This document shows, piece by piece, positions 29,771 through 44,028 of a stretch of 64,000 nt of DNA (position 1 is the stretch's first letter; the number at the start of each line of letters is the position of its first letter). Source of the stretch: Roseateles sp. (GTDB lineage Bacteria > Pseudomonadota > Gammaproteobacteria > Burkholderiales > Burkholderiaceae_C); the NCBI RefSeq assembly GCF_019237615.1, contig NZ_JAFAGT010000001.1:121058-185057 (forward strand), written 5' to 3'. The position numbers and the translations under genes are program-made. Below the pieces are notes generated by a model. It was not told the origin of the DNA. It did not search any database and worked only from the letters and a program-made list of their open reading frames with translations.

Positions 29771-31078
29771 ATGAGCGAGACCAAGAAAGTCCAGCCGCTG
29801 CAGGCGGTGAAGGGCATGAACGACATCCTGCCGCCCGAGTCGGCGCGCTGGGAGTCGCTCGAAGCCACGATGCGCAGCGTGCTGCAGCGCTACGGCTACT
29901 GCAATGTGCGCGTGCCCATCGTCGAGCCCACGGCGCTGTTCGTGCGCGGCATCGGCGAGGTGACCGACATCGTCGAGAAGGAGATGTATGCCTTCGAGGA
30001 CCGCGCCGACAAGCATGGCCAGGCGGAGCACCTGGCGCTGCGCCCCGAAGGTACGGCCGGTGTCGTGCGCGCCATGATCGAGCACAGCTACCTGCGCGAC
30101 AGTCCGCGCCGGCTCTACTACGTCGGGCCGATGTTCCGTCGCGAGAAGCCGCAGAAGGGGCGCTACCGCCAGTTCCACCAGATGGGCATCGAGGCGCTGG
30201 GCTTCGCCGGCCCGGACGTGGACGCGGAGGTCATCCTGCTGGCCCGCACGCTGTGGCGCGAGCTGGGCCTGAAGGAGGGCGAGGACGTCACGCTGGAGAT
30301 CAACTGCCTGGGCCAGCCTGACGAGCGCCGCGCCCACCGCGAGGCGCTGATCGCCTATCTCGAGCAGCACCGCGACGTGCTGGACGAGGAAGCCCAGCGC
30401 CGCATGTACGCCAACCCGCTGCGCGTGCTGGACACCAAGAACCCCGCCATGCAGGCCATGGCCGAGGGGGCGCCCAAGCTGCTGGACTTCCTCGGCGAGG
30501 CGTCGTTGGCCCACTTCAACGGCGTGCGTGCGCTACTGGATGCGGTGGGCCTGACCTACCGCATCAACCCGCGCCTGGTGCGCGGGCTGGACTACTACAA
30601 CCTCACCGTCTTCGAGTGGGTCACCGACAAGCTCGGCGCGCAAGGCACCGTCTGCGCCGGCGGCCGGTATGACGGCCTCGTCGAGCAGCTGGGCGGCAAG
30701 GCCACGCCGGCTGTGGGCTTCGGCATGGGCCTGGAACGGCTGCTGCTGCTGCTGGAGACGTTGAACCTGCAGTCGCCCGCCGCGGCGCCGGACGTCTACG
30801 CCGTCGTGCCCGAGCCGGCCGAGCTGCCGCGCATCCTGCCCACGCTGGAGGCACTGCGCGCAGCCGGCGTCGGCGTGCAGATGCATGCGGGCGGCGGCTC
30901 ATTCAAGTCGCAGTTCAAGAAGGCCGACGGCTCCGGCGCGCGCTTCGCGCTGGTGTTCGGCGCCGACGAGCTGGCGCGCGGCGAGGTGGCCGTGAAGCCC
31001 CTGCGCGACGGCGCCGAACAAGTGACCCGCGCACTCGCCGACGTGGCTGCCTGGGCGGCCGAATTGCGCACCGCATAA
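29771..31078 (+). CDS. hisS: Histidyl-tRNA synthetase
   Basis: 435-residue class II synthetase charging tRNA-His. Motif 1/2 region: [22 protein letters not shown] (split), histidine-A motif [15 protein letters not shown], and motif 3 [14 protein letters not shown], then an anticodon-binding domain (from about 330). ATG 29771 is 8 bases after ispG. A paralogous hisZ without charging function lies at 38235. Confidence 0.97.
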   Translation: MSETKKVQPLQAVKGMNDILPPESARWESLEATMRSVLQRYGYCNVRVPIVEPTALFVRGIGEVTDIVEKEMYAFEDRADKHGQAEHLALRPEGTAGVVRAMIEHSYLRDSPRRLYYVGPMFRREKPQKGRYRQFHQMGIEALGFAGPDVDAEVILLARTLWRELGLKEGEDVTLEINCLGQPDERRAHREALIAYLEQHRDVLDEEAQRRMYANPLRVLDTKNPAMQAMAEGAPKLLDFLGEASLAHFNGVRALLDAVGLTYRINPRLVRGLDYYNLTVFEWVTDKLGAQGTVCAGGRYDGLVEQLGGKATPAVGFGMGLERLLLLLETLNLQSPAAAPDVYAVVPEPAELPRILPTLEALRAAGVGVQMHAGGGSFKSQFKKADGSGARFALVFGADELARGEVAVKPLRDGAEQVTRALADVAAWAAELRTA

Positions 31079-31113
31079 TCCCGGGCCCTGCCCGCACTCG
31101 CTGTATTCCTCTC

Positions 31114-31785
31114 ATGGCATCGCATCTCGACCTCGAAGAACAAGAACAACTCGAACAGCTCAAGGCGTTCTGGAAGCGCTGGGGCAACCTCATCACCTGG
31201 CTGGTCACGGCGGCTCTGGCTGCTTTCGCCGCCTGGCAGGGCTGGAACTGGTACCAGCGCGACCAGGCCGCCCAGGCCGCCGCGATGTACGACGCCTTCG
31301 ACCACGCGTTCGCCGCTCAGGACCTGGACAAGGCCGTCGGCGTGGCGGGTGACCTGAAGGCTCGCTTCGGCAGTACCGCCTACGCCACGCAGGCCAGTCT
31401 GCAGGTCGCCAAGCTGCAGCTGGAGAAGGACAAGACCGACGACGCCAAGCAGAGCCTGACCTGGGTGGCCGAGCATGGCGCCGATGGCGGCCCCTACCGC
31501 GATGTCGCCCGCCTGCGCCTGGCCGGTCTGCAGCTCGATGCCAAGGCCTTCGATGAGGCTGCCAAGACTCTGGACGCAATCAAGTCTGCCGAATTTGCCG
31601 GTCTCGCCGCCGACCGCCGAGGTGACCTGGCTCTGCTGCAGGACAAGCGCGATGTCGCCAAGGCCGAGTACCAGAAGGCCCTGGCCGCGCTGGACAAGAC
31701 CCAGGACTATCGCCGCATCGTCGAGGCCAAGCTGGCGACGCTGGGCGTGCCGACCGTCGTCGACACCACCGGAGCCCCGCAATGA
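31114..31785 (+). CDS. yfgM: YfgM-family TPR membrane protein
   Basis: 223 residues. A short cytoplasmic N-terminus (LDLEEQEQLEQLKAFWKRWGN), a single transmembrane helix (about 27-45), then periplasmic TPR-like repeats. YfgM is a SecYEG/PpiD-associated accessory that helps periplasmic chaperone hand-over. It is followed by bamB with an ATGA overlap, the same order as in E. coli (hisS-yfgM-bamB-der). Confidence 0.92.
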   Translation: MASHLDLEEQEQLEQLKAFWKRWGNLITWLVTAALAAFAAWQGWNWYQRDQAAQAAAMYDAFDHAFAAQDLDKAVGVAGDLKARFGSTAYATQASLQVAKLQLEKDKTDDAKQSLTWVAEHGADGGPYRDVARLRLAGLQLDAKAFDEAAKTLDAIKSAEFAGLAADRRGDLALLQDKRDVAKAEYQKALAALDKTQDYRRIVEAKLATLGVPTVVDTTGAPQ

Positions 31786-32918
31786 AGCGCGCCGCCCTGA
31801 TTTCGCTGCTGGCGACTTCGCTGGCAGGCTGCTCCACGATCAGCTCGACGTGGAACTCCTGGTTCGGCAACGAGAAGAGCAAGCCGGCTGCGCTGGAGGT
31901 CCTGTCGGGTCCGGAGTCCGGCCGCATCGTCTGGAGCGCCAAGGGCGACAACATCAACTTCCCGCTCAGCATCGCGACGCCGGGTGACCGCTTCGTCGTC
32001 GCCAGCAGCGACGGCAGCGTGCGCGCGCTGTCGGCCGCCGACGGCCGCGAGCTGTGGCGCGGCGACGCGGGCGGCAAGCTGCTGGCCGGCATCGGCAGCG
32101 ACGGCCGCTTCGCAGCCGTCGTCAACCGCGACAACGAGCTGGTCGTGCTGGATGCCGGCCGCGTCGTCTGGAAGAAGGCTCTGCCGACGCCCGTCGTCGC
32201 CGCGCCGCTCGTGGCCGGCGAGCGCGTCTTTGCGCTGACGCTGGACCGTCAGGTGCTGGCCTTCGACGCGCTGGACGGCCGCAAGATCTGGGAACTCAAG
32301 CGCCCTGGCGAGCCGCTGACGCTGGCCAAGGCTGGCGTGCTGCTGGCCTACAAGGACACGCTGGTCGTCGGTCAGGGCCCGCGTCTGGCGGGCGTCGATC
32401 CGCTCAAGGGCAGCCTGCGTTGGGAGGCCGGCGTGGCCACGCCGCGCGGCACCAACGAGGTCGAGCGCCTGGCTGACGTCGTGGGCCCCGCAGTGCGCCA
32501 GGGCGAGCTGGTCTGCGCCCGCGCCTTCCAGTCCTCGGTCGGCTGTGTCAATGCAGAGCGCGGCAGCGCGCTGTGGAACCGTGTCGTCGGCGGTGCCAAC
32601 GGCATTGGCGCGGACGATCAGGTCGTCGTCGCCGGCGATGCGTCGGACCGCCTGTCGGCCTGGAAGCTGGCCAATGGCGACCTGGCTTGGTCGGCCGATC
32701 AGTTCCAGCTGCGCAAGCTCTCGGTGCCCGTGCTGTCGGCCAAGCAGGTGCTGGTCGGTGACTTTGAGGGGCAGGTCCACCTGCTGGATCGAGATACCGG
32801 CAAGACCCGTTCGCGCCTGGCCACCGACGGCTCGGCTGTCGTCTCGATCGCGCTGCTGGGCGACACGGCGCTGGTCGCCACCAAGAGCGGCGGTCTGTTC
32901 GCGATCAAGGCCGAATGA
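31782..32918 (+). CDS. bamB: Outer membrane protein assembly factor BamB
   Basis: 378 residues. Lipoprotein signal with lipobox SLAGC (Cys17), followed by an eight-bladed PQQ-like beta-propeller; repeats such as [17 protein letters not shown] and GSLRWEAGV carry the typical W-docking motif. Binds BamA and helps substrate transfer. ATGA overlaps at both ends, with yfgM before and der after. Confidence 0.95.
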   Translation: MKRAALISLLATSLAGCSTISSTWNSWFGNEKSKPAALEVLSGPESGRIVWSAKGDNINFPLSIATPGDRFVVASSDGSVRALSAADGRELWRGDAGGKLLAGIGSDGRFAAVVNRDNELVVLDAGRVVWKKALPTPVVAAPLVAGERVFALTLDRQVLAFDALDGRKIWELKRPGEPLTLAKAGVLLAYKDTLVVGQGPRLAGVDPLKGSLRWEAGVATPRGTNEVERLADVVGPAVRQGELVCARAFQSSVGCVNAERGSALWNRVVGGANGIGADDQVVVAGDASDRLSAWKLANGDLAWSADQFQLRKLSVPVLSAKQVLVGDFEGQVHLLDRDTGKTRSRLATDGSAVVSIALLGDTALVATKSGGLFAIKAE

Positions 32919-34252
32919 AACCCGTCATTGCCCTCGTCGGCCGCCCCAACGTGGGCAAGTCGACGCTGTTCAACCGCCTGACCAAGTCGCGCGACGCCAT
33001 CGTGGCCGACTTCGCCGGCCTGACGCGCGACCGCCACTACGGCGACGGGCGTCTGGGCGACCGTGAGTTCATCTGCATCGATACCGGCGGCTTCGAGCCC
33101 GACAGCAGCACCGGCATCGTCAAGGAGATGGCCAAGCAGACCAAGCAGGCCGTCGCGGAGGCCGACGCGGTCATCTTCGTCGTCGACATCCGCCTGGGTC
33201 TTTCGGCACACGACAGCGACATCGCCCGCTATCTGCGCAGCGTCAACAAGCGCGTGCACCTGGCCGTCAACAAGGCCGAGGGCATGAGCGACTCGCCGCT
33301 GCTGGCCGAGTTCCACGAGCTGGGCATGGGCGAGCCGCACCCGATCTCGTCGGCCCATGGCCAGGGCATACGCAGCCTGCTGGACGCCGTGCTGGAGCCC
33401 TTCGAGGACACCAGCGAGGAATTCGGCGCCGGCCCGCAGCAGGACGGCGTGATCCGTCTGGCCGTCGCCGGCCGCCCCAACGTTGGCAAGAGCACGCTGA
33501 TCAACACCTGGCTGGGCGAGGAGCGGCTCGTCGCCTTCGACATGCCGGGCACCACGCGCGACGCCATCGCGGTGGACTTCGAGCGCAACGGCCAGAAGTT
33601 CAAGCTCATCGACACCGCCGGCTTGCGCCGCAAGGGCAAGGTGTTCGAGGCCATCGAGAAGTTCTCGGTCGTGAAGACGCTGCAGGCGATTGCCGACGCC
33701 CATGTCGTGCTGTTGCTGCTGGATGCCACCCAGGGCGTGACGGACCAGGACGCCCACATCGCCGGCTACATCCTGGACAGCGGCCGTGCCGTCGTGCTGG
33801 CCTGCAACAAGTGGGATGCCGTCGACAGCTACCAGCGCGAGACGCTGAAGCGCCAGATCGAGCAGCGCCTGGCCTTCCTGAAGTTCGCGCCCATGCACAA
33901 CATCTCGGCGCTAAAGCGCCAGGGCCTCGCGGCGCTGTGGAACGCGATGGCCGATGCCTATGCCTCGGCCTACCGCAAGATGACGACGCCGGTGCTGACC
34001 CGCCTCATCCAGGAGGCCGTGGAGCATCAGCAGCCCAAGCGCTCGGGCGTGTCCCGCCCCAAGATGCGCTACGCCCACCAGGGTGGCCAGAACCCGCCCA
34101 TCGTCGTCATCCACGGCAATGCGCTGGAGGGCGTCACCGAGGTCTACAAGCGCTATCTGGAAGGCCGCATCCGCGCCCATTACAAGCTGGTCGGGACGCC
34201 GCTGAAGATCGAGTTGCGCTCGTCCAAGAATCCATTTACCGAAAAGACCTAG
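32915..34252 (+). CDS. der: Ribosome-associated GTPase Der (EngA)
   Basis: 445 residues with two tandem GTPase domains: first P-loop [12 protein letters not shown] (residues 9-20) and second [12 protein letters not shown] (around 187), each followed by DFAGLTRD or DMPGTTRD switch I and DTGG/DTAG. A C-terminal KH-like domain ends [15 protein letters not shown]. Essential for 50S maturation. It closes the ndk-to-der run; hfq begins 78 bases later. Confidence 0.97.
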   Translation: MKPVIALVGRPNVGKSTLFNRLTKSRDAIVADFAGLTRDRHYGDGRLGDREFICIDTGGFEPDSSTGIVKEMAKQTKQAVAEADAVIFVVDIRLGLSAHDSDIARYLRSVNKRVHLAVNKAEGMSDSPLLAEFHELGMGEPHPISSAHGQGIRSLLDAVLEPFEDTSEEFGAGPQQDGVIRLAVAGRPNVGKSTLINTWLGEERLVAFDMPGTTRDAIAVDFERNGQKFKLIDTAGLRRKGKVFEAIEKFSVVKTLQAIADAHVVLLLLDATQGVTDQDAHIAGYILDSGRAVVLACNKWDAVDSYQRETLKRQIEQRLAFLKFAPMHNISALKRQGLAALWNAMADAYASAYRKMTTPVLTRLIQEAVEHQQPKRSGVSRPKMRYAHQGGQNPPIVVIHGNALEGVTEVYKRYLEGRIRAHYKLVGTPLKIELRSSKNPFTEKT

Positions 34253-34330
34253 GGTGACCGCCGGGTGAGGCAAAACCCTGTGTTAAGGTCCAACCCGTAG
34301 TCCCTTCTCCCGATAACTCGGAGCATACCG

Positions 34331-34573
34331 ATGAGCAACAAAGGCCAACTTTTGCAGGACCCCTTTTTGAACCTGCTCCGCAAAGAGCATGTGCCGGTCT
34401 CGATCTACCTCGTCAACGGCATCAAGCTTCAGGGCCATATCGAATCCTTCGACCAGTACGTCGTCCTGCTGCGCAACACCGTGACGCAGATGGTCTACAA
34501 GCACGCGATCTCCACCGTCGTGCCGGGTCGTGCGGTCAACTTCCACGCTGGCGACGCACCCGCGGACGCCTGA
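34331..34573 (+). CDS. hfq: RNA chaperone Hfq
   Basis: 80-residue Sm-like protein forming a hexamer that pairs small RNAs with mRNAs. Sm1 ([22 protein letters not shown], split) and Sm2 with YKHAIST are intact, and the N-terminal [10 protein letters not shown] that forms the proximal face is present. Very short C-terminal tail (GDAPADA). SD CGGAG at 34319-34323. The 78-base upstream gap has no convincing -35/-10 pair, so it may also be read from der. Confidence 0.97.
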   Translation: MSNKGQLLQDPFLNLLRKEHVPVSIYLVNGIKLQGHIESFDQYVVLLRNTVTQMVYKHAISTVVPGRAVNFHAGDAPADA

Positions 34574-34583
34574 TCCCCAGCCC

Positions 34584-35807
<1,224 letters not shown>

Positions 35808-35820
35808 GACTCCCCCAGGC

Positions 35821-37074
35821 ATGAGCAGCACTTCCCACACCCCGCCCCCCAGCCCCTGGGCCCGGCGTCTGCTGACCCCGGTCGCGCGAGCCGCAGGCCG
35901 GTTGCTGAACAACGGCCGCAACGACGGTCCGCCCGACCTCGACGAGCTTTGGCGCGACTTCAACCGCAAGCTCTCGGGCATGTTCGGCGGCAAGCCCGGC
36001 GGCCCCGCCAGCCCCAACGGATCGGGCGGCACGCCCGACATGAAGGGCGCCGGCGTCGGCATCGGTCTGATTGCGGGCGTGGTGCTGCTGGGCTGGCTGG
36101 CCAGCGGCTTCTTCATCGTGCAGGAAGGCCAGCAGGGCGTCATCACGTCCTTCGGCAAGTACAGCAAGACGGTGGAGGCGGGCTTCCAGTGGCGCCTGCC
36201 CTATCCGTTCCAGGCGCATGAGGTGCAGCCGGTCTCGCAGCTGCGCCAGGTTGAGGTGGGTCGCAGCTCGGTCGTCGCGGCCACTGGCCTGCGCGACTCG
36301 TCCATGCTGACGCAGGACGAGAACATCGTCGACATCCGCTTCACGGTGCAGTTCACCATTCGCGACCTGAAGGACTTCCTGTTCGAGAACCGCGACCCCG
36401 AGCAGGCCGTGCTGCTGGCTGCCGAGTCGGCCGTGCGCGAGATCGTCGGCAAGAGCGCCATGGACTCGGTGCTTTACGAGCAGCGCGACGCGATCGCGGC
36501 CGACCTGGTCAAGTCCATCCAGGCCCAGCTGGACCGCCTCAAGGCCGGCATCCAGATCAAGAACGTCAACGTGCAGAGCGTGCAGCCGCCCGAGCAGGTG
36601 CAGGCGGCGTTCGAGGATGCCTTCAAGGCAGGGCAGAACCGCGAGCAGACCAAGAACGAGGCCCAGGCCTACGCCAACGACGTGATCCCGCGCGCCCAGG
36701 GCGATGCGGCCAAGCTGCGAGAGCAGGCCGAGGGCTACAAGGCCCGCGTCATCGCGACGGCCGAGGGCGACGCGCAGCGCTTCAAGAGCGTGCTGACCGA
36801 GTACCAGAAGGCGCCGCAGGTCACGCGCGACCGCATCTACATCGACACGATGCAGCAGGTCTACAGTAACGTCAGCAAGGTCATGGTGGACAGCAAGTCC
36901 GGCTCCAACCTGCTCTACCTGCCGCTGGACAAGCTGCTGCAGCAGGGCAACTCGGGCACGGTGTCGGTGTCGCAGCCGCAGCCCTCCAGCGCCTTGCCCG
37001 ACCCGCAGACGCTGCCGAACTCCAACAACGACCTGCGCAGCCGCGACAACCTGCGCAGCCGCGACGGCCGCTGA
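35821..37074 (+). CDS. hflK: Membrane protease modulator HflK
   Basis: 417 residues. Cytoplasmic N-terminus with Pro/Gly-rich stretch, one transmembrane helix (about 78-101, GIGLIAGVVLLGWLASGFFI), then the SPFH/band-7 domain in the periplasm (VQEGQQGVITSFGKY ... QDENIVDIRFTVQF) and a long coiled coil with a Gln/Ser-rich tail. Forms a large cage with HflC around FtsH. 13 bases after hflX, 14 before hflC. Confidence 0.95.
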   Translation: MSSTSHTPPPSPWARRLLTPVARAAGRLLNNGRNDGPPDLDELWRDFNRKLSGMFGGKPGGPASPNGSGGTPDMKGAGVGIGLIAGVVLLGWLASGFFIVQEGQQGVITSFGKYSKTVEAGFQWRLPYPFQAHEVQPVSQLRQVEVGRSSVVAATGLRDSSMLTQDENIVDIRFTVQFTIRDLKDFLFENRDPEQAVLLAAESAVREIVGKSAMDSVLYEQRDAIAADLVKSIQAQLDRLKAGIQIKNVNVQSVQPPEQVQAAFEDAFKAGQNREQTKNEAQAYANDVIPRAQGDAAKLREQAEGYKARVIATAEGDAQRFKSVLTEYQKAPQVTRDRIYIDTMQQVYSNVSKVMVDSKSGSNLLYLPLDKLLQQGNSGTVSVSQPQPSSALPDPQTLPNSNNDLRSRDNLRSRDGR

Positions 37075-37088
37075 TCGAGGACCACCGA

Positions 37089-37982
37089 ATGAACCGTATT
37101 GCCGCCATCCTCGCCGGCGCCCTCGTCGCCCTGATGCTGCTGTCGTCGACGCTCTTCATCGTCGACCAGCGCCAGTTCGCCGCCGTCTACGCGCTGGGCG
37201 AGATCAAGGAAGTCATCACCGAGCCGGGCCTGAAGTTCAAGCTGCCGCCGCCGCTGCAGAACGTGGTCATGCTGGACCGCCGCGTGCAGACGCTGGACAG
37301 CCCCGAGTCCCGCCCCATCTTCACGGCCGAGAAGAAGAGCCTGGTCATCGACTGGCTCATCAAGTGGCGCATCACCGAGCCGCGCCAGTTCATCCGCAAC
37401 AGCGGCATCGACATGCGCAATGTCGAGAACCGCCTCGCGCCGGTCGTGCAGGCCGCATTCAACGAGGAGGTGACCAAGCGCACCGTCATCGCCGTGCTGG
37501 CGACCGAGCGCGAGAAGGTCATGCAGGACGTGCGCAAGCGCCTGGCCGACGAGGCCAAGCAGTTCGGCATCGAGGTCGTGGACGTGCGGATCAAGCGCGT
37601 GGACTTCGCCTCCAGCATCACCGAGTCCGTCTACCGCCGCATGGACTCCGAGCGCAAGCGCGTGGCCGCCGAGGCGCGCTCCACCGGCATTGCCGAGGGC
37701 GAGAAGATCAAGGCTGATGCCGACCGCCAGCGCGAGATCATCGTCGCCGAGGCCTATCGCGACGCGCAGAAGATCAAGGGCGAGGGCGATGCCAAGGCGT
37801 CGGCGCTCTATGCCGAGGCCTTCGGTCGCGACGCGCAGTTCGCCCAGTTCTACCGCTCGCTGGAGGCCTACCGCGCCAGCTTCGCCAAGAAGAGCGACGT
37901 GATGGTCGTCGACCCCAGCAGCGACTTCTTCAAGGCCATGCGGGGCTCCGGTTCCGCGTCCGCCGCGCCCGCGCACAAGTGA
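37089..37982 (+). CDS. hflC: Membrane protease modulator HflC
   Basis: 297 residues. An N-terminal membrane anchor (about 4-24), band-7 domain (VDQRQFAAVYALGEIKEV ... RRVQTLDSPE), and coiled coil with ADADRQREIIVAEAYRDAQ-like repeats. Partner of HflK in FtsH regulation. Stop overlaps the next gene's start (GTGA). Confidence 0.95.
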   Translation: MNRIAAILAGALVALMLLSSTLFIVDQRQFAAVYALGEIKEVITEPGLKFKLPPPLQNVVMLDRRVQTLDSPESRPIFTAEKKSLVIDWLIKWRITEPRQFIRNSGIDMRNVENRLAPVVQAAFNEEVTKRTVIAVLATEREKVMQDVRKRLADEAKQFGIEVVDVRIKRVDFASSITESVYRRMDSERKRVAAEARSTGIAEGEKIKADADRQREIIVAEAYRDAQKIKGEGDAKASALYAEAFGRDAQFAQFYRSLEAYRASFAKKSDVMVVDPSSDFFKAMRGSGSASAAPAHK

Positions 37983-38161
37983 ACGAGCTGCTGACTGCGC
38001 TGGCGCTGGTGATGGTCATCGAGGGGTTGATGCCCCTGATCAGCCCGGCGCGCTGGCGCGAGGTCTTCAGCCGCATCCTCGCGATGAGCGATGGCCAGAT
38101 CCGCTTCATCGGGCTGGCCAGCATCCTGATGGGCCTGCTCGGACTGCTCTGGTTGCGCTGA
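37979..38161 (+). CDS. DUF2065 small membrane protein (YjeT-like)
   Basis: 60 residues. Two hydrophobic helices (about 2-22 and 41-59) joined by the basic stretch SPARWREVFSRILAMSDGQIR, diagnostic of DUF2065/YjeT. Start is GTG 37979, overlapping the hflC TGA. Same position after hflC as in E. coli and other proteobacteria. Function unknown; association with HflKC/FtsH is inferred from position. Confidence 0.88.
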   Translation: MNELLTALALVMVIEGLMPLISPARWREVFSRILAMSDGQIRFIGLASILMGLLGLLWLR

Positions 38162-38200
38162 TCTGAACGCTGGCGGGTCGCGAGCCGGGGAGGGCACCGG

Positions 38201-38206
38201 TACAAT
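38201..38206 (+). promoter_or_regulatory. Candidate -10 (TACAAT) of hisZ-purA
   Basis: TACAAT followed by GCCG, 29 bases before hisZ; matches the TACAATG context seen before ndk and scpB. The following TTTTTAA gives a short U-rich start. No clear -35. Confidence 0.45.
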
Positions 38207-38234
38207 GCCGTTTTTAACCGCCTAGCCTGCGCCC

Positions 38235-40773
<2,539 letters not shown>

Positions 40774-40803
40774 ACCAACCTCTCATCACGGAGACACCCC
40801 AAT

Positions 40804-41325
40804 ATGCTGACCGACGACGGCAAACACCTCTACGTGTCCTGGGACGAGTACCACCTGCTGACCGAGCGCCTGGCGCTCAAGGTGCACGCCTCGGGCTGGC
40901 AGTTCGACCAGATCCTCTGCCTGGCCCGTGGTGGCATGCGCCCGGGCGACGTGCTGTCTCGTGTGTTCGACAAGCCGCTGGGCATCATGTCCACCAGCTC
41001 CTACCGCGCCGAGGCCGGCACCATCCAGGGCCGCCTGGACATGGCCAAGTACATCACCATGCCCAAGGGCGAACTGGCCGGCCGCGTGCTGCTGGTGGAC
41101 GATCTGGCCGACTCCGGCGTGACGCTGAGGGCTGTCGTGGAGCGCCTGCGCGGCATGCCGGCCATCACCGAGCTGCGCTCGGCCGTCATCTGGACCAAGA
41201 AGGTGTCGGCCTACACGCCGGACTACTACTGCGAGATGCTGGAAACCTCGCCGTGGATCCATCAGCCGTTCGAGGAGTACGACGGCATGGGGCCGGAGGC
41301 GTTGGCGAAGAAGTTCGTCGTTTGA
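40804..41325 (+). CDS. Phosphoribosyltransferase (hypoxanthine/xanthine type)
   Basis: 173 residues. Type I PRTase fold with PRPP-binding loop VLLVDDLADSGVTL (95-108) and an N-terminal ILCLARGGMRPGDVLS loop. Close in form to xanthine-guanine or hypoxanthine PRTases, but the specificity-determining end (SPWIHQPFEEYD) does not let me name the base. Start ATG 40804 follows a GGAG. Downstream of purA in what looks like one operon. Confidence 0.88.
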   Translation: MLTDDGKHLYVSWDEYHLLTERLALKVHASGWQFDQILCLARGGMRPGDVLSRVFDKPLGIMSTSSYRAEAGTIQGRLDMAKYITMPKGELAGRVLLVDDLADSGVTLRAVVERLRGMPAITELRSAVIWTKKVSAYTPDYYCEMLETSPWIHQPFEEYDGMGPEALAKKFVV

Positions 41326-41504
41326 AGGGTGGGCTTGTGGCGCGGATCGAGAGCTCGGTTTGTGCCACGACTCGCCGAAGTGCCCATCGAGGTGCGTCGG
41401 CGGGGACTCGGTCGCGTCCCGCGACCCCGGCTTGGGGCTTGGCTCCAAGCCTTTCCCGTCCTCCCGCGATGTCCACCGGACATTGCTTCTTGAGTGCCAA
41501 AACA
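41326..41504. other. Non-coding gap between phosphoribosyltransferase and terminator
   Basis: About 180 bases. Contains short inverted sequences (for example GGCTTGG...CCAAGCC around 41433-41456) and no credible ORF on either strand; small overlapping frames have irregular codon use. Possibly the 3' UTR of the purA-phosphoribosyltransferase message. Confidence 0.4.
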
Positions 41505-41535
41505 AAAAAGGCCAGCGCGATGCGCCGGCCTTTTT
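41505..41535. terminator. Bidirectional intrinsic terminator
   Basis: AAAAAGGCC-A-GCGC-GAT-GCGC-C-GGCCTTTTT: strong stem with one A-C mismatch, A run on the left and T run on the right, so it serves both the plus-strand purA-phosphoribosyltransferase message and the minus-strand tRNA-Leu. Confidence 0.9.
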
Positions 41536-41544
41536 CTTTTGTTT

Positions 41545-41629
<85 letters not shown>

Positions 41630-41680
41630 AAGGTGCTCAAAACTTCTCGCGAAGTCCTGAGCCGCTTCAGGAAAACAAAG

Positions 41681-41710
41681 ACTATATCATCAAAAAATTG
41701 AAGAACGCAA
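41681..41710 (-). promoter_or_regulatory. Candidate promoter of tRNA-Leu
   Basis: Minus strand: -35 TTGCGT (41710-41705), 18-bp spacer, -10 TATAGT (41686-41681). Start near 41674 would give a 45-base 5' leader before the mature tRNA. The box lies within the first codons of rnr, so the two divergent genes share this stretch. Confidence 0.6.
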
Positions 41711-44019
41711 ACATTTCCCCAGCCAGCGACGGCGCAGGCCTGCTCGGCGAGGTCGAGGGCACGCTGCAAGGCCATCGGGACGGCCATGGCTTCCTGATTC
41801 CTGACGACGGCTCGGCCGACGTCTACCTGTCGTCGCAGGAGATGCACGCCGTCATGCATGGCGACCGCCTGCGCGTGCGCGTCGTCCGCTTCGACAAGCG
41901 CGGACGCCCCGAAGGCCGGGTGCTGGAAATCCTCGAGCGCAAAAAGCGGCCCCTGATCGGCCGATTGCTGCTTGAGTCCGGCGTCTGGCTCGTCGCACCC
42001 GAGGACCGGCGCATGGGCCAGGACATCCTCATCCCCAAGAACGGCATCGCCAACGCGACTGCAGGTCAGGTGGTGGCCGTCGAGCTGACCGAGCCGCCGT
42101 CGCTGTACTCGCAGCCGGTGGGGCGCGTCGTCGAGGTGCTGGGCGAGATCGACGACCCCGGCATGGAGATCGAGATCGCCGTGCGCAAGTACGACGTCCC
42201 GCATCGCTTCAGTCCGGAAACGCTGGCGCAGTCGGCCAAGCTGCCCGAGAAGCTGCGCGCCGCCGACCTGAAGCAGCGCATCGACCTGCGCGACGTGCCG
42301 CTGGTCACCATCGACGGCGAGGACGCGCGCGACTTCGACGACGCCGTCTACTGCGAGCCCTTCAAGCAGGGCCGCGGCAAGAAGGCCTTCGAGGGCTGGC
42401 GGCTGCTGGTGGCCATTGCCGACGTGTCGCACTATGTGAAGCCTGGCGAGCCGCTTGACGCAGATGCCTACGAGCGTGCCACCTCTGTCTATTTCCCGCG
42501 CCGCGTCATCCCGATGCTGCCGGAGAAGCTGTCCAACGGCCTGTGCTCGCTGAATCCGTACGAGGATCGGCTCAGCATGGTGTGCGACATGCTCGTGTCC
42601 ACCGACGGCACGGTCATGGCCTACCAGTTCTACCCGGCGGTGATCTGCTCGCATGCGCGCTTCACCTACACCGAGGTGGCGGCCATCCTCGCCAACACCC
42701 ATGGCCCCGAGGCCGCCAAGCGCAGCGAGCAGGTGCCGCATCTGCTGCACCTTCACGAGGTCTACCGTGCGCTTCTGGCCGAGCGTCATCGCCGCGGCGC
42801 CATCGACTTCGAGACGACGGAGACGCAGATCGTCTGCGACGACAACGGTCGCATCGAGAAGATCGTCCCGCGAACCCGCAATGAGGCGCACCGGCTGATC
42901 GAGGAGGCCATGCTGGCCGCCAACACCTGTTCGGCGGACTTCATCCAGGGCGCCAAGCACCCCTCGCTCTATCGGGTGCATGAAGGGCCGACACCCGAGA
43001 AGCGGCAGACTCTGCAGGCCTATCTGCGCTCGTTGGGTATCGGCGTGGGCATCTCCGACGACCCGACGCCGCGCGAGTTCCAGCAGCTCGCCGAGGCCAC
43101 CAAGGACCGCCCCGACGCCCAGCAGATCCACACCATGTTGCTGCGATCCATGCAGCAGGCCATCTATACCGGCACCAACTCGGGCCACTTCGGCCTGGCC
43201 TATCCGGCGTACACGCATTTCACCAGCCCCATCCGGCGCTATCCCGATCTGTTGGTGCACCGCGTCATCAAGGCGCTGCTTGCCGGCAAGCGCTACACGC
43301 TGGATGCGGCCAAGATGATGGTGCCGCAGGCGCCCAAGCGTCCTGGTCGTGCAGCGCCACCCGACCCCGCCGAGGCCCGCAACGAGGCCGAGCGCTGGGA
43401 GGTCGTCGGCGCGCACTGCAGCGCCAACGAGCGCCGCGCCGACGAGGCCAGCCGCGACGTCGAGGCCTGGCTGAAGTGCCGCTACATGCGTGACCGCCTG
43501 GGCGAGGTGTTCGCGGGTACGGTGTCGGCCGTCACCAGCTTCGGCCTCTTCGTGCAGCTCGACGAGCTCTACGTCGAGGGGCTGGTGCACATCACCGAGC
43601 TGGGCGGCGAGTACTTCCGCTTCGACGAGGTGCGCCAGGAGTTGCGCGGCGAGCGCACCGGCATCCGCTATGCCACTGGCGCGCGGGTGCAGGTGCAGGT
43701 CAGCCGTGTGGACCTGGACGGCCGCCGCATCGACTTCCGCCTCGTGCGCGACGACGGGGAGGCCCGCCAGCCGCGCGGCCCGTCCGGCCGCACCGCTGGC
43801 AAGGTGGCCGCCAAGGCGCCGGCCAAGAAGCGCGCGCCGCAGACGGCCGTCGAGGCCCTGGAGGAGGTGCGCCAGACCGACCGCGACGTGAAGAAGAGCC
43901 GCAAGGCCGTCGTCGCGGCGCAGCACCCCGTCAAGGCGGCCCAGCAGGCCGCCAAGCGGGCGGCAGGCAAGGCGTCCAAGAAGACGGCCGCCAAGGCGGC
44001 GCCGCGCAAGCGCCGCTGA
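41698..44019 (+). CDS. rnr: Ribonuclease R
   Basis: 773 residues from TTG 41698. Longer in-frame readings (to 41602) would run antisense through the tRNA and its promoter. Cold-shock OB domain (GTLQGHRDGHGFLIPDDG), catalytic RNB domain with DGEDARDFDDAV from residue 206 (Asp cluster for Mg), YAHFTSPIRRYPDL-type motif (YTHFTSPIRRYPDLLVHR), S1 domain (VFAGTVSAVTSFGLFVQLDELYVEG) and a Lys/Ala-rich tail that binds RNA. Lacks the N-terminal HTH of E. coli RNase R (813). Start has no SD; a rare start or leaderless translation is possible. Confidence 0.93.
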   Translation: MKNANISPASDGAGLLGEVEGTLQGHRDGHGFLIPDDGSADVYLSSQEMHAVMHGDRLRVRVVRFDKRGRPEGRVLEILERKKRPLIGRLLLESGVWLVAPEDRRMGQDILIPKNGIANATAGQVVAVELTEPPSLYSQPVGRVVEVLGEIDDPGMEIEIAVRKYDVPHRFSPETLAQSAKLPEKLRAADLKQRIDLRDVPLVTIDGEDARDFDDAVYCEPFKQGRGKKAFEGWRLLVAIADVSHYVKPGEPLDADAYERATSVYFPRRVIPMLPEKLSNGLCSLNPYEDRLSMVCDMLVSTDGTVMAYQFYPAVICSHARFTYTEVAAILANTHGPEAAKRSEQVPHLLHLHEVYRALLAERHRRGAIDFETTETQIVCDDNGRIEKIVPRTRNEAHRLIEEAMLAANTCSADFIQGAKHPSLYRVHEGPTPEKRQTLQAYLRSLGIGVGISDDPTPREFQQLAEATKDRPDAQQIHTMLLRSMQQAIYTGTNSGHFGLAYPAYTHFTSPIRRYPDLLVHRVIKALLAGKRYTLDAAKMMVPQAPKRPGRAAPPDPAEARNEAERWEVVGAHCSANERRADEASRDVEAWLKCRYMRDRLGEVFAGTVSAVTSFGLFVQLDELYVEGLVHITELGGEYFRFDEVRQELRGERTGIRYATGARVQVQVSRVDLDGRRIDFRLVRDDGEARQPRGPSGRTAGKVAAKAPAKKRAPQTAVEALEEVRQTDRDVKKSRKAVVAAQHPVKAAQQAAKRAAGKASKKTAAKAAPRKRR

Positions 44020-44028
44020 GTCGCGGCC